Assembly (NCBI RefSeq): GCF_005670685.2
Contig: NZ_CP062008.1
Span: forward strand, 3,348,001 to 3,412,000
Source: Mycolicibacterium mucogenicum DSM 44124
GTDB lineage: Bacteria; Actinomycetota; Actinomycetes; Mycobacteriales; Mycobacteriaceae
Direction: 5' to 3'
DNA length: 64,000 nucleotides
A model generated the notes under the pieces. That model was not told the DNA's origin. It saw nothing but the letters and a program-made list of their open reading frames with translations, and searched no databases. Shown piece after piece: positions 42,994-51,597 of this stretch (within the stretch, counting starts at the first letter, position 1; every line of letters begins with the position of its first letter). The position numbers and the translations under genes were made by a program.

Positions 42994-43041
42994 TTGACAT
43001 GCCCACGCCACGAGCGGATTATTCATCACATGATGAGTTCA
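42994..43041 (+). promoter_or_regulatory. Promoter and dyad at the start of the ABC transporter operon
   Basis: TTGACA (42994-42999), a 17-base spacer and GATTAT (43017-43022) resemble a sigma-A promoter. The ATG at 43030 is seven bases further on with no ribosome-binding site, so the mRNA may be leaderless. The dyad CATCA-CA-TGATG (43024-43035) covers the predicted start and could bind the TetR regulator encoded two genes downstream. Confidence 0.5.
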
Positions 43042-43794
43042 TCTCGTGGTGAATTACTGGATCATGCCTCTGACGTCGCGATTCGGATCGACAATCTGAC
43101 CGTCGTCCGCGGTAATCGGCGCGCGATCGACGACGTATCCCTGCAGGTCCGGCGCGGCAGCATCACCGGACTGCTCGGTCCGTCCGGCTGCGGCAAGACC
43201 ACCCTGATGCGCGCCATCGTCGGTACCCAGATCATCACTAACGGCACGGTGACCGTGCTCGGGAAGCCCGGCGGGTCGGCCGATCTACGTCGCCGCGTGG
43301 GGTACGTGACCCAGTCGCCGACGGTGTACAACGATCTGCGCGTCATCGACAACGTGCGCTATTTCGCCGCGTTGACGGGCTCCAGCAAGACCGCGGCCGA
43401 CGAGGCGATAACGGCCGTCGGCCTGCAGGATCACCGAACATCGTTGTGCGGCAACATGTCCGGCGGCCAGCGGACGCGCGCCTCGCTGGCCTGTGCGCTG
43501 GTGTCCAAACCTGACCTGCTGGTGCTCGACGAACCGACGGTCGGATTAGACCCGGTGCTGCGCGTCGACCTCTGGGAACAGTTCGACCGGCTGGCCCGCG
43601 GCGGCACCACCCTGCTGGTCTCCAGCCATGTGATGGACGAGGCCGACCACTGCGGCGAACTGCTGTTGATGCGCGAAGGCCGCCTGCTCGAGCACACCAC
43701 GCCCACCCGACTACGAGAGGACACCGGATGTTCATCGCTGGAGGAAGCGTTTCTGACCGTCATCCGGCGCAGCACCGCGGGCAGAGCCGGTTGA
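43030..43794 (+). CDS. ABC transporter ATP-binding protein (drug-exporter type)
   Basis: A 254-residue ATPase. Walker A GPSGCGKTT (50-58), Q-loop YVTQSPTVYNDL, signature NMSGGQRTRASLA, Walker B LLVLDEPTVGLDP and switch His in LLVSSHVMDE are all intact. It resembles ATPases of ABC-2 type exporters for drugs or lipids and matches the Rv1687c position in M. tuberculosis. Two adjacent ATGs exist (43030 and 43033); the first is used. Its partner permease follows directly but is frameshifted, so the transporter may be non-functional. Confidence 0.9.
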   Translation: MMSSSRGELLDHASDVAIRIDNLTVVRGNRRAIDDVSLQVRRGSITGLLGPSGCGKTTLMRAIVGTQIITNGTVTVLGKPGGSADLRRRVGYVTQSPTVYNDLRVIDNVRYFAALTGSSKTAADEAITAVGLQDHRTSLCGNMSGGQRTRASLACALVSKPDLLVLDEPTVGLDPVLRVDLWEQFDRLARGGTTLLVSSHVMDEADHCGELLLMREGRLLEHTTPTRLREDTGCSSLEEAFLTVIRRSTAGRAG

Positions 43795-44545
43795 CGTTGC
43801 GGCCATACCTGGCCACCACCGCCCGCATCCTGCGTCAGCTCGCCGCCGATCACCGCAGCATGGCGATGATCCTGGTGGTGCCGAGCGCCGTCATCACCTT
43901 GATGTACTTCATGTTCGACGATCTGCCGCACCGCCCCGGCACGCTGTCGCCGTTCAACAACGCCTGCCTGATCCTGCTGGGCGTCTTCCCGCTGATCGTG
44001 ATGTTCCTGATCACCTCGATAACCATGCAGCGCGAACGGGTTTCGGGCACATTGGAACGGATCCTGACCACTCCCTGCGCCGGCTGGACCTGCTGGCCGC
44101 CTACGGATCGGCGTTCTCGGTGGCCGCCGCGGCCCAGGCCACGCTGGCCTGCCTGGTGTCGTTCTGGTTCCTGGGGTTCGACACCGCGGGCAGCCCCGCA
44201 CTGGTCTTCCTGATCGCGATCATCAACGCGGTACTCGGCGTCGGACTGGGCCTGTTGTGCAGCGCCTTCGCGCGCACAGAGTTCCAGGCCGTGCAGTTCA
44301 TGCCGGTGGTGATCGTGCCGCAGTTGCTGTTGTGCGGCATCATCGTTCCCCGCGAAATGCTGCCCGACTGGTTACGGTGGATCAGTGACGCACTACCCGC
44401 GACCTACGCGCTCGAGGCTCTCCAACAGGTGGCCGACCACGCCGACATCACCAGCACCACGATGCGCGACATCGTCATCGTGATCGCGTTCGCGGTCGTC
44501 ACCATGTGCCTGGCCGCCGCGACCCTGCGCCGTCGGACGCCATGA
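43791..44545 (+). pseudogene. ABC-2 type permease with a single-base frameshift
   Basis: The frame starting at the TTG at 43791 (overlapping the ATPase stop) encodes LRPYLATTARILRQLAADHR, a membrane start (MAMILVVPSAVITLMYFM) and LERILTTP. The remaining permease (LACLVSFWFLGF, VVIVPQLLLCGIIVP, LPATYALEALQQV) is in another frame. Adding one C to the CCC run at 44073-44075 restores LTTP-LRRLDLLAAYGSAFSVAAAAQ and one ~251-residue protein with six helices. So this is a gene broken by a one-base deletion in a C homopolymer, or a sequencing error. The TetR gene downstream remains intact and overlaps the stop. Confidence 0.8.
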
Positions 44546-45165
44546 CCACGACACAGCCGCGGCCCCGCCGCAAGCCGCCCGGTCGTCCCACCGGAACCTC
44601 GGACACCAAGGAGACGATCCTGTCGTGCGCGCGGGACCTGTTCGCCCGCAACGGTTTCAACAACACGTCGGTGCGGGCGATCGCGTCCGCCGCCGGTGTC
44701 GACGCGGCGCTCGTGCACCACTATTTCGGAACGAAGCAGCAGCTCTTCGCGGCCGCAGTGCACATTCCCATCGACCCGCAGATGGTGCTGGGCCCCTTGC
44801 GGAACACCCCCGTCGACGAACTCGGCCACACGCTGCCGTCGCTGCTGTTCCCGATCTGGGACTCCGAGCTGGGCGCCGGTTTCATCGCGGCACTGCGCTC
44901 GATGCTCGCGGGCGACGACGTCAACCTGATCCGGATCTTCCTGGAAGACGTCATCACCGCCGAAGTCGGTGCGCGCGTTGACAATCCGCCCGGAACGGGA
45001 CGAATCCGCGTACAGTTCGTCGCTTCCCAGCTGATCGGCGTCGTGATGGCCCGCTACATCCTGCAGCTGGAGCCGTTCAGATCGCTTCCGGTGCAACAGA
45101 TCGCGGACACGATCAGCCCGAACCTGCAGCGCTACCTCACCGGCGACCTGCCGGCGCTGGACTAA
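44542..45165 (+). CDS. TetR-family regulator of the adjacent ABC exporter
   Basis: A 207-residue protein; its ATG at 44542 overlaps the permease TGA (ATGA). After a basic leader (RPRRKPPGRPTG) come the TetR helices: TILSCARDLFARNGFNNTSVRAIASAAGVDAALVHHYF, with VRAIASAAGVDAALVHHYFG as the helix-turn-helix. The ligand-binding domain follows. It matches the Rv1685c position and likely represses the operon it ends, perhaps at the dyad near 43030. It overlaps the convergent Trm112-like gene by four bases. Confidence 0.88.
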   Translation: MTTTQPRPRRKPPGRPTGTSDTKETILSCARDLFARNGFNNTSVRAIASAAGVDAALVHHYFGTKQQLFAAAVHIPIDPQMVLGPLRNTPVDELGHTLPSLLFPIWDSELGAGFIAALRSMLAGDDVNLIRIFLEDVITAEVGARVDNPPGTGRIRVQFVASQLIGVVMARYILQLEPFRSLPVQQIADTISPNLQRYLTGDLPALD

Positions 45166-45368
45166 CGCCGGCCGGCGGCAAGCAGTCGCTCGTGCTCGGC
45201 GTCGTCGGTGATGTCGACCGCCTCGTCGATGAGCAGCACCGGTACCCCGCCGTCGATCCGGTAGGCCCGACGCAATCGCGGGTTGTACAGGTACTCGTCC
45301 CCGACCAGCAGCAGCTCACCGCGGTCCTGCGGGCACACCAAAATCGCGCGCAGTGCTTCGTCGATCAC
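45162..45368 (-). CDS. Trm112-like small protein (Rv1684-like)
   Basis: A 68-residue protein starting at a GTG. ILVCPQDRGELLLV and RRAYRIDGGVPVLLIDEAV give the Trm112/UPF0434 pattern. Only the first Cys remains; the second zinc-ligand Cys pair of the YcaR type is missing, so it probably does not bind zinc. Bacterial members can assist methyltransferases, but no partner is identified. It lies just downstream of the secreted-protein gene on the same strand. Confidence 0.8.
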   Translation of the reverse strand: MIDEALRAILVCPQDRGELLLVGDEYLYNPRLRRAYRIDGGVPVLLIDEAVDITDDAEHERLLAAGRR

Positions 45369-45374
45369 CGTGCG

Positions 45375-45806
45375 TCAGCCACCCAACGGAATCTGTGAGC
45401 CACCGGTACCCGGCACCAGACCGGGCGGCAGGCCACCCGGGCCACCGATGACGATGGGGCTCTGCGGTCGCGCGCCGGCGGCACGGGCCTGATTGCGCTT
45501 CTGGAACTTCACCGTGTCCTGCAGCGCGTGGATCAGCGGTACCTGGTTGGGACGCTGGTCGAGGGCCGCCTGGATGTCGTCCAGGTTGCCCTTCGAGGGG
45601 CCGAAGCCCTGGGCGCGCAGCTTCAGCGCCGTACGAAGCAGGTTCGAGAGGTCGCCGCCGCTGGAGCCGATGTCGTACTGCGCGTCGAGGTCATCGAGGA
45701 TGTCGGCGTGCGCAGCAGCGGGGGTGATCAGCATCCCGACGGTCACAGCTCCCGCCAGAATCGCGCCGGCAACACCACGCCGCCCGCGGCTGGTGTGTGA
45801 CGTCAT
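45375..45806 (-). CDS. Secreted protein of unknown function
   Basis: A 143-residue protein; GGAGA before the ATG at 45806. A signal peptide (RRGVAGAILAGAVTVGMLI ending around ITPAAAHA) directs export. The mature part has a short helical region (DILDDLDAQYD, NLLRTALKLRAQGFG, NLDDIQAALDQRPNQ) and a Gly/Pro-rich tail (GGPGGLPPGLVPGTGG). No family is recognised. It sits six bases upstream of the Trm112-like gene and may be co-transcribed with it. Confidence 0.7.
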   Translation of the reverse strand: MTSHTSRGRRGVAGAILAGAVTVGMLITPAAAHADILDDLDAQYDIGSSGGDLSNLLRTALKLRAQGFGPSKGNLDDIQAALDQRPNQVPLIHALQDTVKFQKRNQARAAGARPQSPIVIGGPGGLPPGLVPGTGGSQIPLGG

Positions 45807-45894
45807 GCGTTCTCCATTCGATATCTGCGCCCGACGGCGTGAACCCCGACTGACAAACCGCAGCCTAACAGCGCCGCCCGGGACCGGCAGGCTG

Positions 45895-48867
45895 TCACGA
45901 CAGACTGCCCGTCGCGGTCAACTCGGCATGGGCGGCCGCGGTGAAGGGCACAAACGCGTCGCTGTCGACGTCGAACTGCCACGAGTTGTCCGTCGATTCG
46001 GGTACCCCGGCGGCGCGCAACTCGGCGAGCACGGGCCGGTAGGACGCATTCAGCTTCAGCTCCGGCACCACGTGGATCAGGTCCGGCTCCACCCCCACCG
46101 GCAGATCGGCCAGCGCCTCACGGAGCTCGGCCGGCAGCACGCTGCCACCCGGACGCAGGCTCAACGCCGTGACCGCGAGTTCCCGATCGCCGACCGGCAC
46201 GCGGTAGGTGACGACGATGTCGACGGCGTCGAGGCGGCCCAGCGCGTTGCCGACCTCCTTGCCGAACACGGCGCCGCGGGGGGTGCGGATGACCGAACGG
46301 CGGTTGTCGACCATCCAGTAGTCGCCGTCGTCGTCGCGCCGGAACAGGAACTCGGTGGACACCCAGGTGTCCCCCGGCGCGAAGACGCCGCGCTTGACCG
46401 AGGCCGTCGGGTCGACGGGTCCACGTGGCTTGGCCAGCAGCACGCCCACTTCGTTGGGCTCGGCACGCACCACGAAGCCGTCGTCGCCCTCGAGGATCAG
46501 GTCGTCGTCGACGTCGTAGGCAGCCAGTGCGATCTGGCCGCCGCCCGGCAGCGGCCGGCCCTCGCTGCCGATCTTGGCGCCCGACACGTTGGCCAGCACG
46601 GCCTGACCGTCGGTGGTGGTGAAGAACTCAAGGACATGCGCGGGCTGGAACGCCTCTTCCACACGGCGCCACAATCCGGCCGGCATGCCCGAGCCGATGA
46701 ACAGGCGCACCGGGTGGGTTCCGTTGATCACGAACGACGGGTCGTCGATGACGTCGCGCAGCATCGCCCAGGTGTAGGACACCACGGTGACGCCGTACTG
46801 CCGCAGTTCGTGCACGAAGCGATCGGGCCGCAGCCCGCGGGACAGCGCGATACGGGCGCCGCCGACGACCGCGCCGCCCAGCGACACGAGCAGACCGGAC
46901 TGGTGGTGCAGCGGCGTCAGGCAGTAGACGGTGTCGCCGCGGCCCAGGTTGGCCGCCGATGCGGTGCCGAATGCCGAGAGCGCCCAACGGAAGTTGGTGA
47001 TCTGCCGGGCCACCAGCTCGCCGCCGACGTTGGCGAACGCGACGTAGGCGAGGTCCTGTGCGTAGCCCGGGTTGGGCCGGTACCAGCCGGGCAGCTCGAC
47101 GACGTCGGGGTCGATCTGCTCCATGTCCACGACGTCGGCGTCGTCGGACACGTGCAGGTCGCGGTTCTCGCCGCCGCCGAGCACCAGCACGCGGGTCCGA
47201 AGCTGCCGTGCGGCATCCAGATTGGCCGGGTCGGAGATGATGTCGGTGACGCCACCGAGTCGGGCCGCGACGGCCAGGTCGGCGTCGGGCGGCATCAGCA
47301 CGGCCACCGCGCCGAGGCGTGACAGCGCCGCGATGGCGACGAGCGCGCTGGGGCGGGTCTCCATCAGCACGCCGACCCGAACGCCTTGTCGGACACCGAC
47401 TTCGATCAGACCACGCACGACGTTGTTGATGCGGCGGTCCACTGCCTCGTAGGTGTGCACGCGGCCGTCGAACAGCAGGAACTCACCGTCCGGCGCGCCC
47501 TGGGCCTGCTCACAGATGATGCGGCCCAACGAGATTCGCGTGTGGTCGTTGATCTGGCCGAGGCGGGCCAGCCGCGGCAGGGTCCGGACGGTCTCGATGG
47601 CCAGCGCCCGCGTCGACTTGCCGGCCGTCACCACGGCGTCGGCCGCGGTGTTGGCGAGACTGAACGCCATCTCCGTCGCGGCTGCGGCGCCGTGGGCCAC
47701 GCGGATCGCCAGCGGCACCGACTCGCGCGGCAGTTCAGACTGCAACGGCATCGGTACCACGTCGGCAGGCATCGGCCCGCCGGCGTCGAGCCACTTGACC
47801 CACGACGCCACCGTCGGCCAGCTCTGGCTCGCGGCCTTGGAACCCACGACGAGACCGAAATGCCCGACGCGAATGAGGTATTCGTAGACGTCGGCCTCCG
47901 GGGCGGCGCGCTTGATACCGCGCACCGCGGCGGGCTGACCGATGTCGTCGACCTCGCCGACCACGGCGAGGACCGGGCAGGTGATGTCGGACAGCGTCAC
48001 CAGATTGCCGTGGATGGCGAAGCCGCCGGTCATCATGCGGTTGTGCGCGATGAACTGCTTGAGCAGCTCCGCAATGGCCGGGCCGGACCAGGCGATCCAG
48101 CCCTCGCTGGCCAGGAACCGGCGCTGCTGCTCGCGCGGCAACAGCGCTTCACGATCATGCAGCTGACGCAGGAAGTCGAGGCGCGACTGCGCGGTCTTGA
48201 TCGGGTCAAGCATCTGGAAACCGTTGCGCGCCAACCAACCCGGGATGTTGAGGCGGCTGAAGACATGGTCGGCCATGAAGTCGGCGACGCCCGATGCCAG
48301 GTTCGCCGGCATGTTCATCGGCAGTGCGGCCAGCGTGTCCACCGGGGACCCGAAGGCGATGATGCTGGCCAGATCGCGGGACTGCCGGTACGCGGCGGTC
48401 TGGTAGGCGAACATGCCACCCTGCGAATAGCCGGCCAGATGGACGTCTTTGCCGGTGGTCGCCTTGACGGTGTCGATGGCCGCGCTGAGCCCCACCACAT
48501 GGTCGGCCAGGTTGCGGTCCATGCCGCCCTCGACCTGATCCGGCGAGCCGAAGTCGATGACCCAAGGGTCCAGGCCCGCGGCGTGCAGGATGCCCACGGC
48601 GCCGTCGTCGCGCGTCACGTCCCACATGTCCGCGGACATCATCATCGGATGCACCATCAGCACCGGCGAACCGGCCGGGGCTGCGCCCGGACGGGCGTCC
48701 GGCGGGAAGTAGCGCCGCAGGCGGTACATCGGCACACTCTCGACGATCTGGAACGGCGATGGCACGGCGCCCGTCTCCAACCCGCCGTAGCGAAGCACTT
48801 CCAGGCCGTTTTGAGCGGTAGCTACCAACCGCTCCACCGGCCCGGTGATCACCGAAAAGTCCACCAC
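45895..48867 (-). CDS. Fused alpha/beta-hydrolase and AMP-synthetase-like protein (Rv1683-like)
   Basis: A 990-residue protein. I use the GTG at 48867 because AAAGGGAG lies six bases upstream; a TTG at 48888 has no such site. Residues ~1-370 are a PhaC/lipase-like alpha/beta hydrolase with nucleophile elbow GYSQGG (Ser148), PVLAVVGEVDDIG (acid) and RVGHFGLVVGS (His). Residues ~440-980 are acyl-CoA-synthetase-like (FDGRVHTYEAVDRRINNVVRGL, LTPLHHQSGLLVSLGGAVVG, EFFTTTDGQ). The usual ATP P-loop motif is replaced by VAFANVGGELVAR, and the A8 region is altered. Its M. tuberculosis counterpart is annotated as a bifunctional lipase/synthase of lipid metabolism. The synthetase half may be non-catalytic. 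Confidence 0.87.
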   Translation of the reverse strand: MVDFSVITGPVERLVATAQNGLEVLRYGGLETGAVPSPFQIVESVPMYRLRRYFPPDARPGAAPAGSPVLMVHPMMMSADMWDVTRDDGAVGILHAAGLDPWVIDFGSPDQVEGGMDRNLADHVVGLSAAIDTVKATTGKDVHLAGYSQGGMFAYQTAAYRQSRDLASIIAFGSPVDTLAALPMNMPANLASGVADFMADHVFSRLNIPGWLARNGFQMLDPIKTAQSRLDFLRQLHDREALLPREQQRRFLASEGWIAWSGPAIAELLKQFIAHNRMMTGGFAIHGNLVTLSDITCPVLAVVGEVDDIGQPAAVRGIKRAAPEADVYEYLIRVGHFGLVVGSKAASQSWPTVASWVKWLDAGGPMPADVVPMPLQSELPRESVPLAIRVAHGAAAATEMAFSLANTAADAVVTAGKSTRALAIETVRTLPRLARLGQINDHTRISLGRIICEQAQGAPDGEFLLFDGRVHTYEAVDRRINNVVRGLIEVGVRQGVRVGVLMETRPSALVAIAALSRLGAVAVLMPPDADLAVAARLGGVTDIISDPANLDAARQLRTRVLVLGGGENRDLHVSDDADVVDMEQIDPDVVELPGWYRPNPGYAQDLAYVAFANVGGELVARQITNFRWALSAFGTASAANLGRGDTVYCLTPLHHQSGLLVSLGGAVVGGARIALSRGLRPDRFVHELRQYGVTVVSYTWAMLRDVIDDPSFVINGTHPVRLFIGSGMPAGLWRRVEEAFQPAHVLEFFTTTDGQAVLANVSGAKIGSEGRPLPGGGQIALAAYDVDDDLILEGDDGFVVRAEPNEVGVLLAKPRGPVDPTASVKRGVFAPGDTWVSTEFLFRRDDDGDYWMVDNRRSVIRTPRGAVFGKEVGNALGRLDAVDIVVTYRVPVGDRELAVTALSLRPGGSVLPAELREALADLPVGVEPDLIHVVPELKLNASYRPVLAELRAAGVPESTDNSWQFDVDSDAFVPFTAAAHAELTATGSLS

Positions 48868-48982
48868 CGGGTACTCCCTTTTGGTCAAATAAGTACAAAT
48901 CCCCCGATTACGACGCCATCATGGCACAACGCGCTGGTTACCTCGTGGTTACGGCGTGGCAGAGGCACATGCGGCCGACGCC

Positions 48983-48988
48983 TAGAAT
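48983..48988 (+). promoter_or_regulatory. -10 element of the ABC-F gene
   Basis: TAGAAT matches TANNNT and lies nine bases before the ATG at 48998, with no ribosome-binding site between. The mRNA is therefore likely leaderless or has a leader of one or two bases. Confidence 0.45.
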
Positions 48989-48997
48989 CTGCGCCTG

Positions 48998-50791
48998 ATG
49001 GCGCATCTACTCGGGGCCGAAGCCCTGCATCTGGAATTTCCGACCCGTGTGGTTTTCGATTCGCTGACGGTCGGGATCGAGGAGGGCGACCGAATCGGCA
49101 TCGTCGGCCGTAACGGCGACGGCAAATCCAGTTTGCTGGCAATGCTGGGCGGCCGACTCAAGCCCGACTCCGGGCGGGTGACGGTGCGCGGTGGCGTCCG
49201 CATCGGGATGCTCGACCAGGCCGACACTCTCGATCACACCGACACCGTCGGGCACGCCGTCGTCGGCGACGTCCCCGAGCACGAATGGGCCGGTGATCCG
49301 CGCGGCCGCGACGTCATCGCCGGGCTGCTCGGCGACCTTGACTGGAATGCAGTGATCGGCACGCTGTCGGGCGGACAGCGCCGCCGCGTGGCCCTGGCAC
49401 GTCTGCTCGCCGGCGACCACGACGTCCTTATCCTCGACGAGCCGACCAACCACCTCGACGTCGAGGCGATCACCTGGCTGGCCGCGCATCTGAAGAAGCG
49501 CTGGGCCGCCAATGCCGGTGGCTTGCTCGTCGTCACCCACGACCGGTGGTTCCTCGACGAGGTCTGTACAGCGACCTGGGAGGTGCACGACCGCATCGTC
49601 GAGCCCTTCGAGGGCGGCTACGCGGCGTACATCTTGCAGCGCGTGGAGCGCGACCGGCAGGCGGCCGCCTCTGAGGCCCGTCGGCAGAACCTGGCCCGCA
49701 AAGAACTCGCATGGCTGCGCCGCGGCGCACCGGCGCGGACGTCGAAACCGAAGTTCCGCATCGACGCCGCCAACGCGCTGATCGCCGATGTGCCCGAGAT
49801 CCGCGACAAAGTGGCGCTGCAGTCGCTGGCGGTGACCCGGCTGGGCAAGCAGGTCGTCGACATTCTGGACGCGTCGGTGACCTACGGCGACCGGCAGGTG
49901 CTGCAGGACGTCGAGTGGCGGATCGCCCCCGGCGAGCGCACGGGCATCCTCGGCGTCAACGGCGCCGGCAAGTCGACGCTGCTCGGATTGATCGACGGCT
50001 CGGTCGAGCCGACCGAGGGCCGGGTCAAGCACGGCAAGACGGTGCAGATCGCCACGCTGACCCAGGGCGTGGAGAAGTTGGCCGAGCATCTCGACGAACC
50101 CGTACGTGTGGTGCTCAGTCGGCTGGCCACGACGTACACCTTCGGATCCGGTTCCAAGGCACAGGAACTCAGCCCGAGTCAGTTGCTGGAGCGCCTCGGC
50201 TTCGCCAGCGCGCAGCTGTCCACGCCGGTGCAGGATCTGTCCGGCGGGCAGCAGCGCCGGCTGCAGCTGCTCCTGATCCTGCTCGAACAGCCCAACGTGC
50301 TGATCCTCGACGAGCCGACCAACGACCTGGACACCGACATGCTGGCGGCCATGGAGGACCTGCTGGACTCCTGGCCGGGAACGCTGATCGTGGTCAGCCA
50401 CGACCGGTACTTCCTGGAGCGTGTCACCGATCAGCAGTTCGGCATCCTCGGTGGCCGGTTGCGGCACCTGCCCGGCGGTGTCGACGAGTACCTGCGCCTG
50501 CGGGCGACGCACGCGGCCCAAACCGGTACCGCCGCAGCCAAACCCGCCGCGGCGGCGCCTGAGGGGTTGTCTGGTGCCGAGCTGCGCGCGGCGCAGAAGG
50601 AACTCACCGCCATCGAACGCCGGCTGGAAAAGCTCGCCGGCCAGATCGACACCGCACACCAGCGTCTCGCCGAGCACGACCAGGGCGACTACGAAGGGCT
50701 GCAACGCCTTACCGGCTCGCTGCGCGAGCTCGAAAGCGAAGTCACCGAGCTGGAGGAACGCTGGATGGAACTGTCCGAAGAAGTTCAGTAG
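48998..50791 (+). CDS. ABC-F family ATPase (ribosome-associated type)
   Basis: A 597-residue soluble protein with two ABC cassettes and no membrane segments. Cassette 1: GRNGDGKSS (37-45), LSGGQRRRVALARLL, VLILDEPTNHLD. Cassette 2: GVNGAGKST, LSGGQQRRLQLLLIL, VLILDEPTNDLD. The linker between them is arginine-rich with LARKELAWLRRGAPARTSKPK, the P-site tRNA interaction motif region of ABC-F proteins. A coiled-coil tail follows (ELRAAQKELTAIERRLEKL). ABC-F proteins act on the ribosome in translation, some giving antibiotic protection; this one most resembles the Uup group. It is divergent from the lipase-synthetase gene. Confidence 0.92.
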   Translation: MAHLLGAEALHLEFPTRVVFDSLTVGIEEGDRIGIVGRNGDGKSSLLAMLGGRLKPDSGRVTVRGGVRIGMLDQADTLDHTDTVGHAVVGDVPEHEWAGDPRGRDVIAGLLGDLDWNAVIGTLSGGQRRRVALARLLAGDHDVLILDEPTNHLDVEAITWLAAHLKKRWAANAGGLLVVTHDRWFLDEVCTATWEVHDRIVEPFEGGYAAYILQRVERDRQAAASEARRQNLARKELAWLRRGAPARTSKPKFRIDAANALIADVPEIRDKVALQSLAVTRLGKQVVDILDASVTYGDRQVLQDVEWRIAPGERTGILGVNGAGKSTLLGLIDGSVEPTEGRVKHGKTVQIATLTQGVEKLAEHLDEPVRVVLSRLATTYTFGSGSKAQELSPSQLLERLGFASAQLSTPVQDLSGGQQRRLQLLLILLEQPNVLILDEPTNDLDTDMLAAMEDLLDSWPGTLIVVSHDRYFLERVTDQQFGILGGRLRHLPGGVDEYLRLRATHAAQTGTAAAKPAAAAPEGLSGAELRAAQKELTAIERRLEKLAGQIDTAHQRLAEHDQGDYEGLQRLTGSLRELESEVTELEERWMELSEEVQ

Positions 50792-51150
50792 CTGAACGTG
50801 GTGGCCGGCTCGTCGCCGATCCACTGCCACAGCGGGATGGTGCCGCCCAGCTCGGCATTGGCGAGGATTTGTTCTGCGTCAAGGGCTTTGGCGTTGAAGC
50901 AGATCGGGCAGATGAGGAACCTGCCGCCGGCGGCTTCGTAGCGGGCCATGAGGTCCGGCAGCGGCGGGCAGCCGTCGCAGGCGACGCCGAGCGCGAATCC
51001 GGGCTGGCCCAGCCGCACGGCTTCTTTGGCCAGGAACATCATCGTCGGATGTCCCTGTTCGGCTGCGCCGACCGCCATCAGCAGGGCGATGGTGACCTTC
51101 TCGGCGTCCTCCAGACCGGTGGTGAGGCTGATCGCCACTTTCGAGCTCAT
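50785..51150 (-). CDS. DsrE/DsrF-like family protein
   Basis: A 121-residue protein. The ATG at 51150 overlaps the SnoaL gene's TGA (ATGA). It has KVAISLTTGLEDAEKVTIALLMAVGAAEQGHPTMMFLAKEAV, the DsrE-like Rossmann-type start, and a Cys pair DGCPPLPD and FLICPICFNAK. DsrE proteins carry sulfur or act as peroxiredoxin-like relays; the conserved Cys residues here could be redox or sulfur carriers. It converges with the ABC-F gene, overlapping by seven bases. Confidence 0.8.
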   Translation of the reverse strand: MSSKVAISLTTGLEDAEKVTIALLMAVGAAEQGHPTMMFLAKEAVRLGQPGFALGVACDGCPPLPDLMARYEAAGGRFLICPICFNAKALDAEQILANAELGGTIPLWQWIGDEPATTFSY

Positions 51151-51545
51151 GAGCGGTTCTCCTTCGGTTCGGACTGAAATCCTGAGCACAGCAGGTCGAT
51201 TGAATGGATGCGGTCATCGGCGGCGGCGAACATGCGTTGCTCGACGATCTTGACGGCGGTCGGGTCACCGGGCGGCGAGGTGCGGACCCGCCAGCTCAAC
51301 GCGACGCGGTCTCCCACGCGGCCGACGGAGGCGTCGACCAGTTCGAAGTTGTCGGCACCGAACCAGTGCCGGAAGCGGCCGACGGTGTCGTCGGCCCCGG
51401 TCACGTCGACGAGGCCGGGCGGAATCAGGGCGCGGAAATGTACGTCGGGATCAAGGCATTCGGCCAGCGAGGCGAAATCCTGGCCGGCGAAGGCCTCCAG
51501 GAATGCGCCCGCCACTGCCCATCCTGTGCCGGTGTCGTTGTTCAT
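51147..51545 (-). CDS. SnoaL / NTF2-like protein
   Basis: A 132-residue cone-fold protein. GAFLEAFAGQDFASLAECLDPDVHFRALIPPG and GDRVALSWRVRTSPPG are typical SnoaL-like segments. Such proteins bind small hydrophobic molecules or act as isomerases, hydrolases or cyclases. It is coupled to the DsrE gene and lies 50 bases downstream of the HD-GYP-like/LuxR gene, with a short gap. Function unknown. Confidence 0.78.
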   Translation of the reverse strand: MNNDTGTGWAVAGAFLEAFAGQDFASLAECLDPDVHFRALIPPGLVDVTGADDTVGRFRHWFGADNFELVDASVGRVGDRVALSWRVRTSPPGDPTAVKIVEQRMFAAADDRIHSIDLLCSGFQSEPKENRS

Positions 51546-51597
51546 GTATCGGTTCTACGGCCCGCCGACACCGGGGCGCATCGGGTGAATACCCGAT

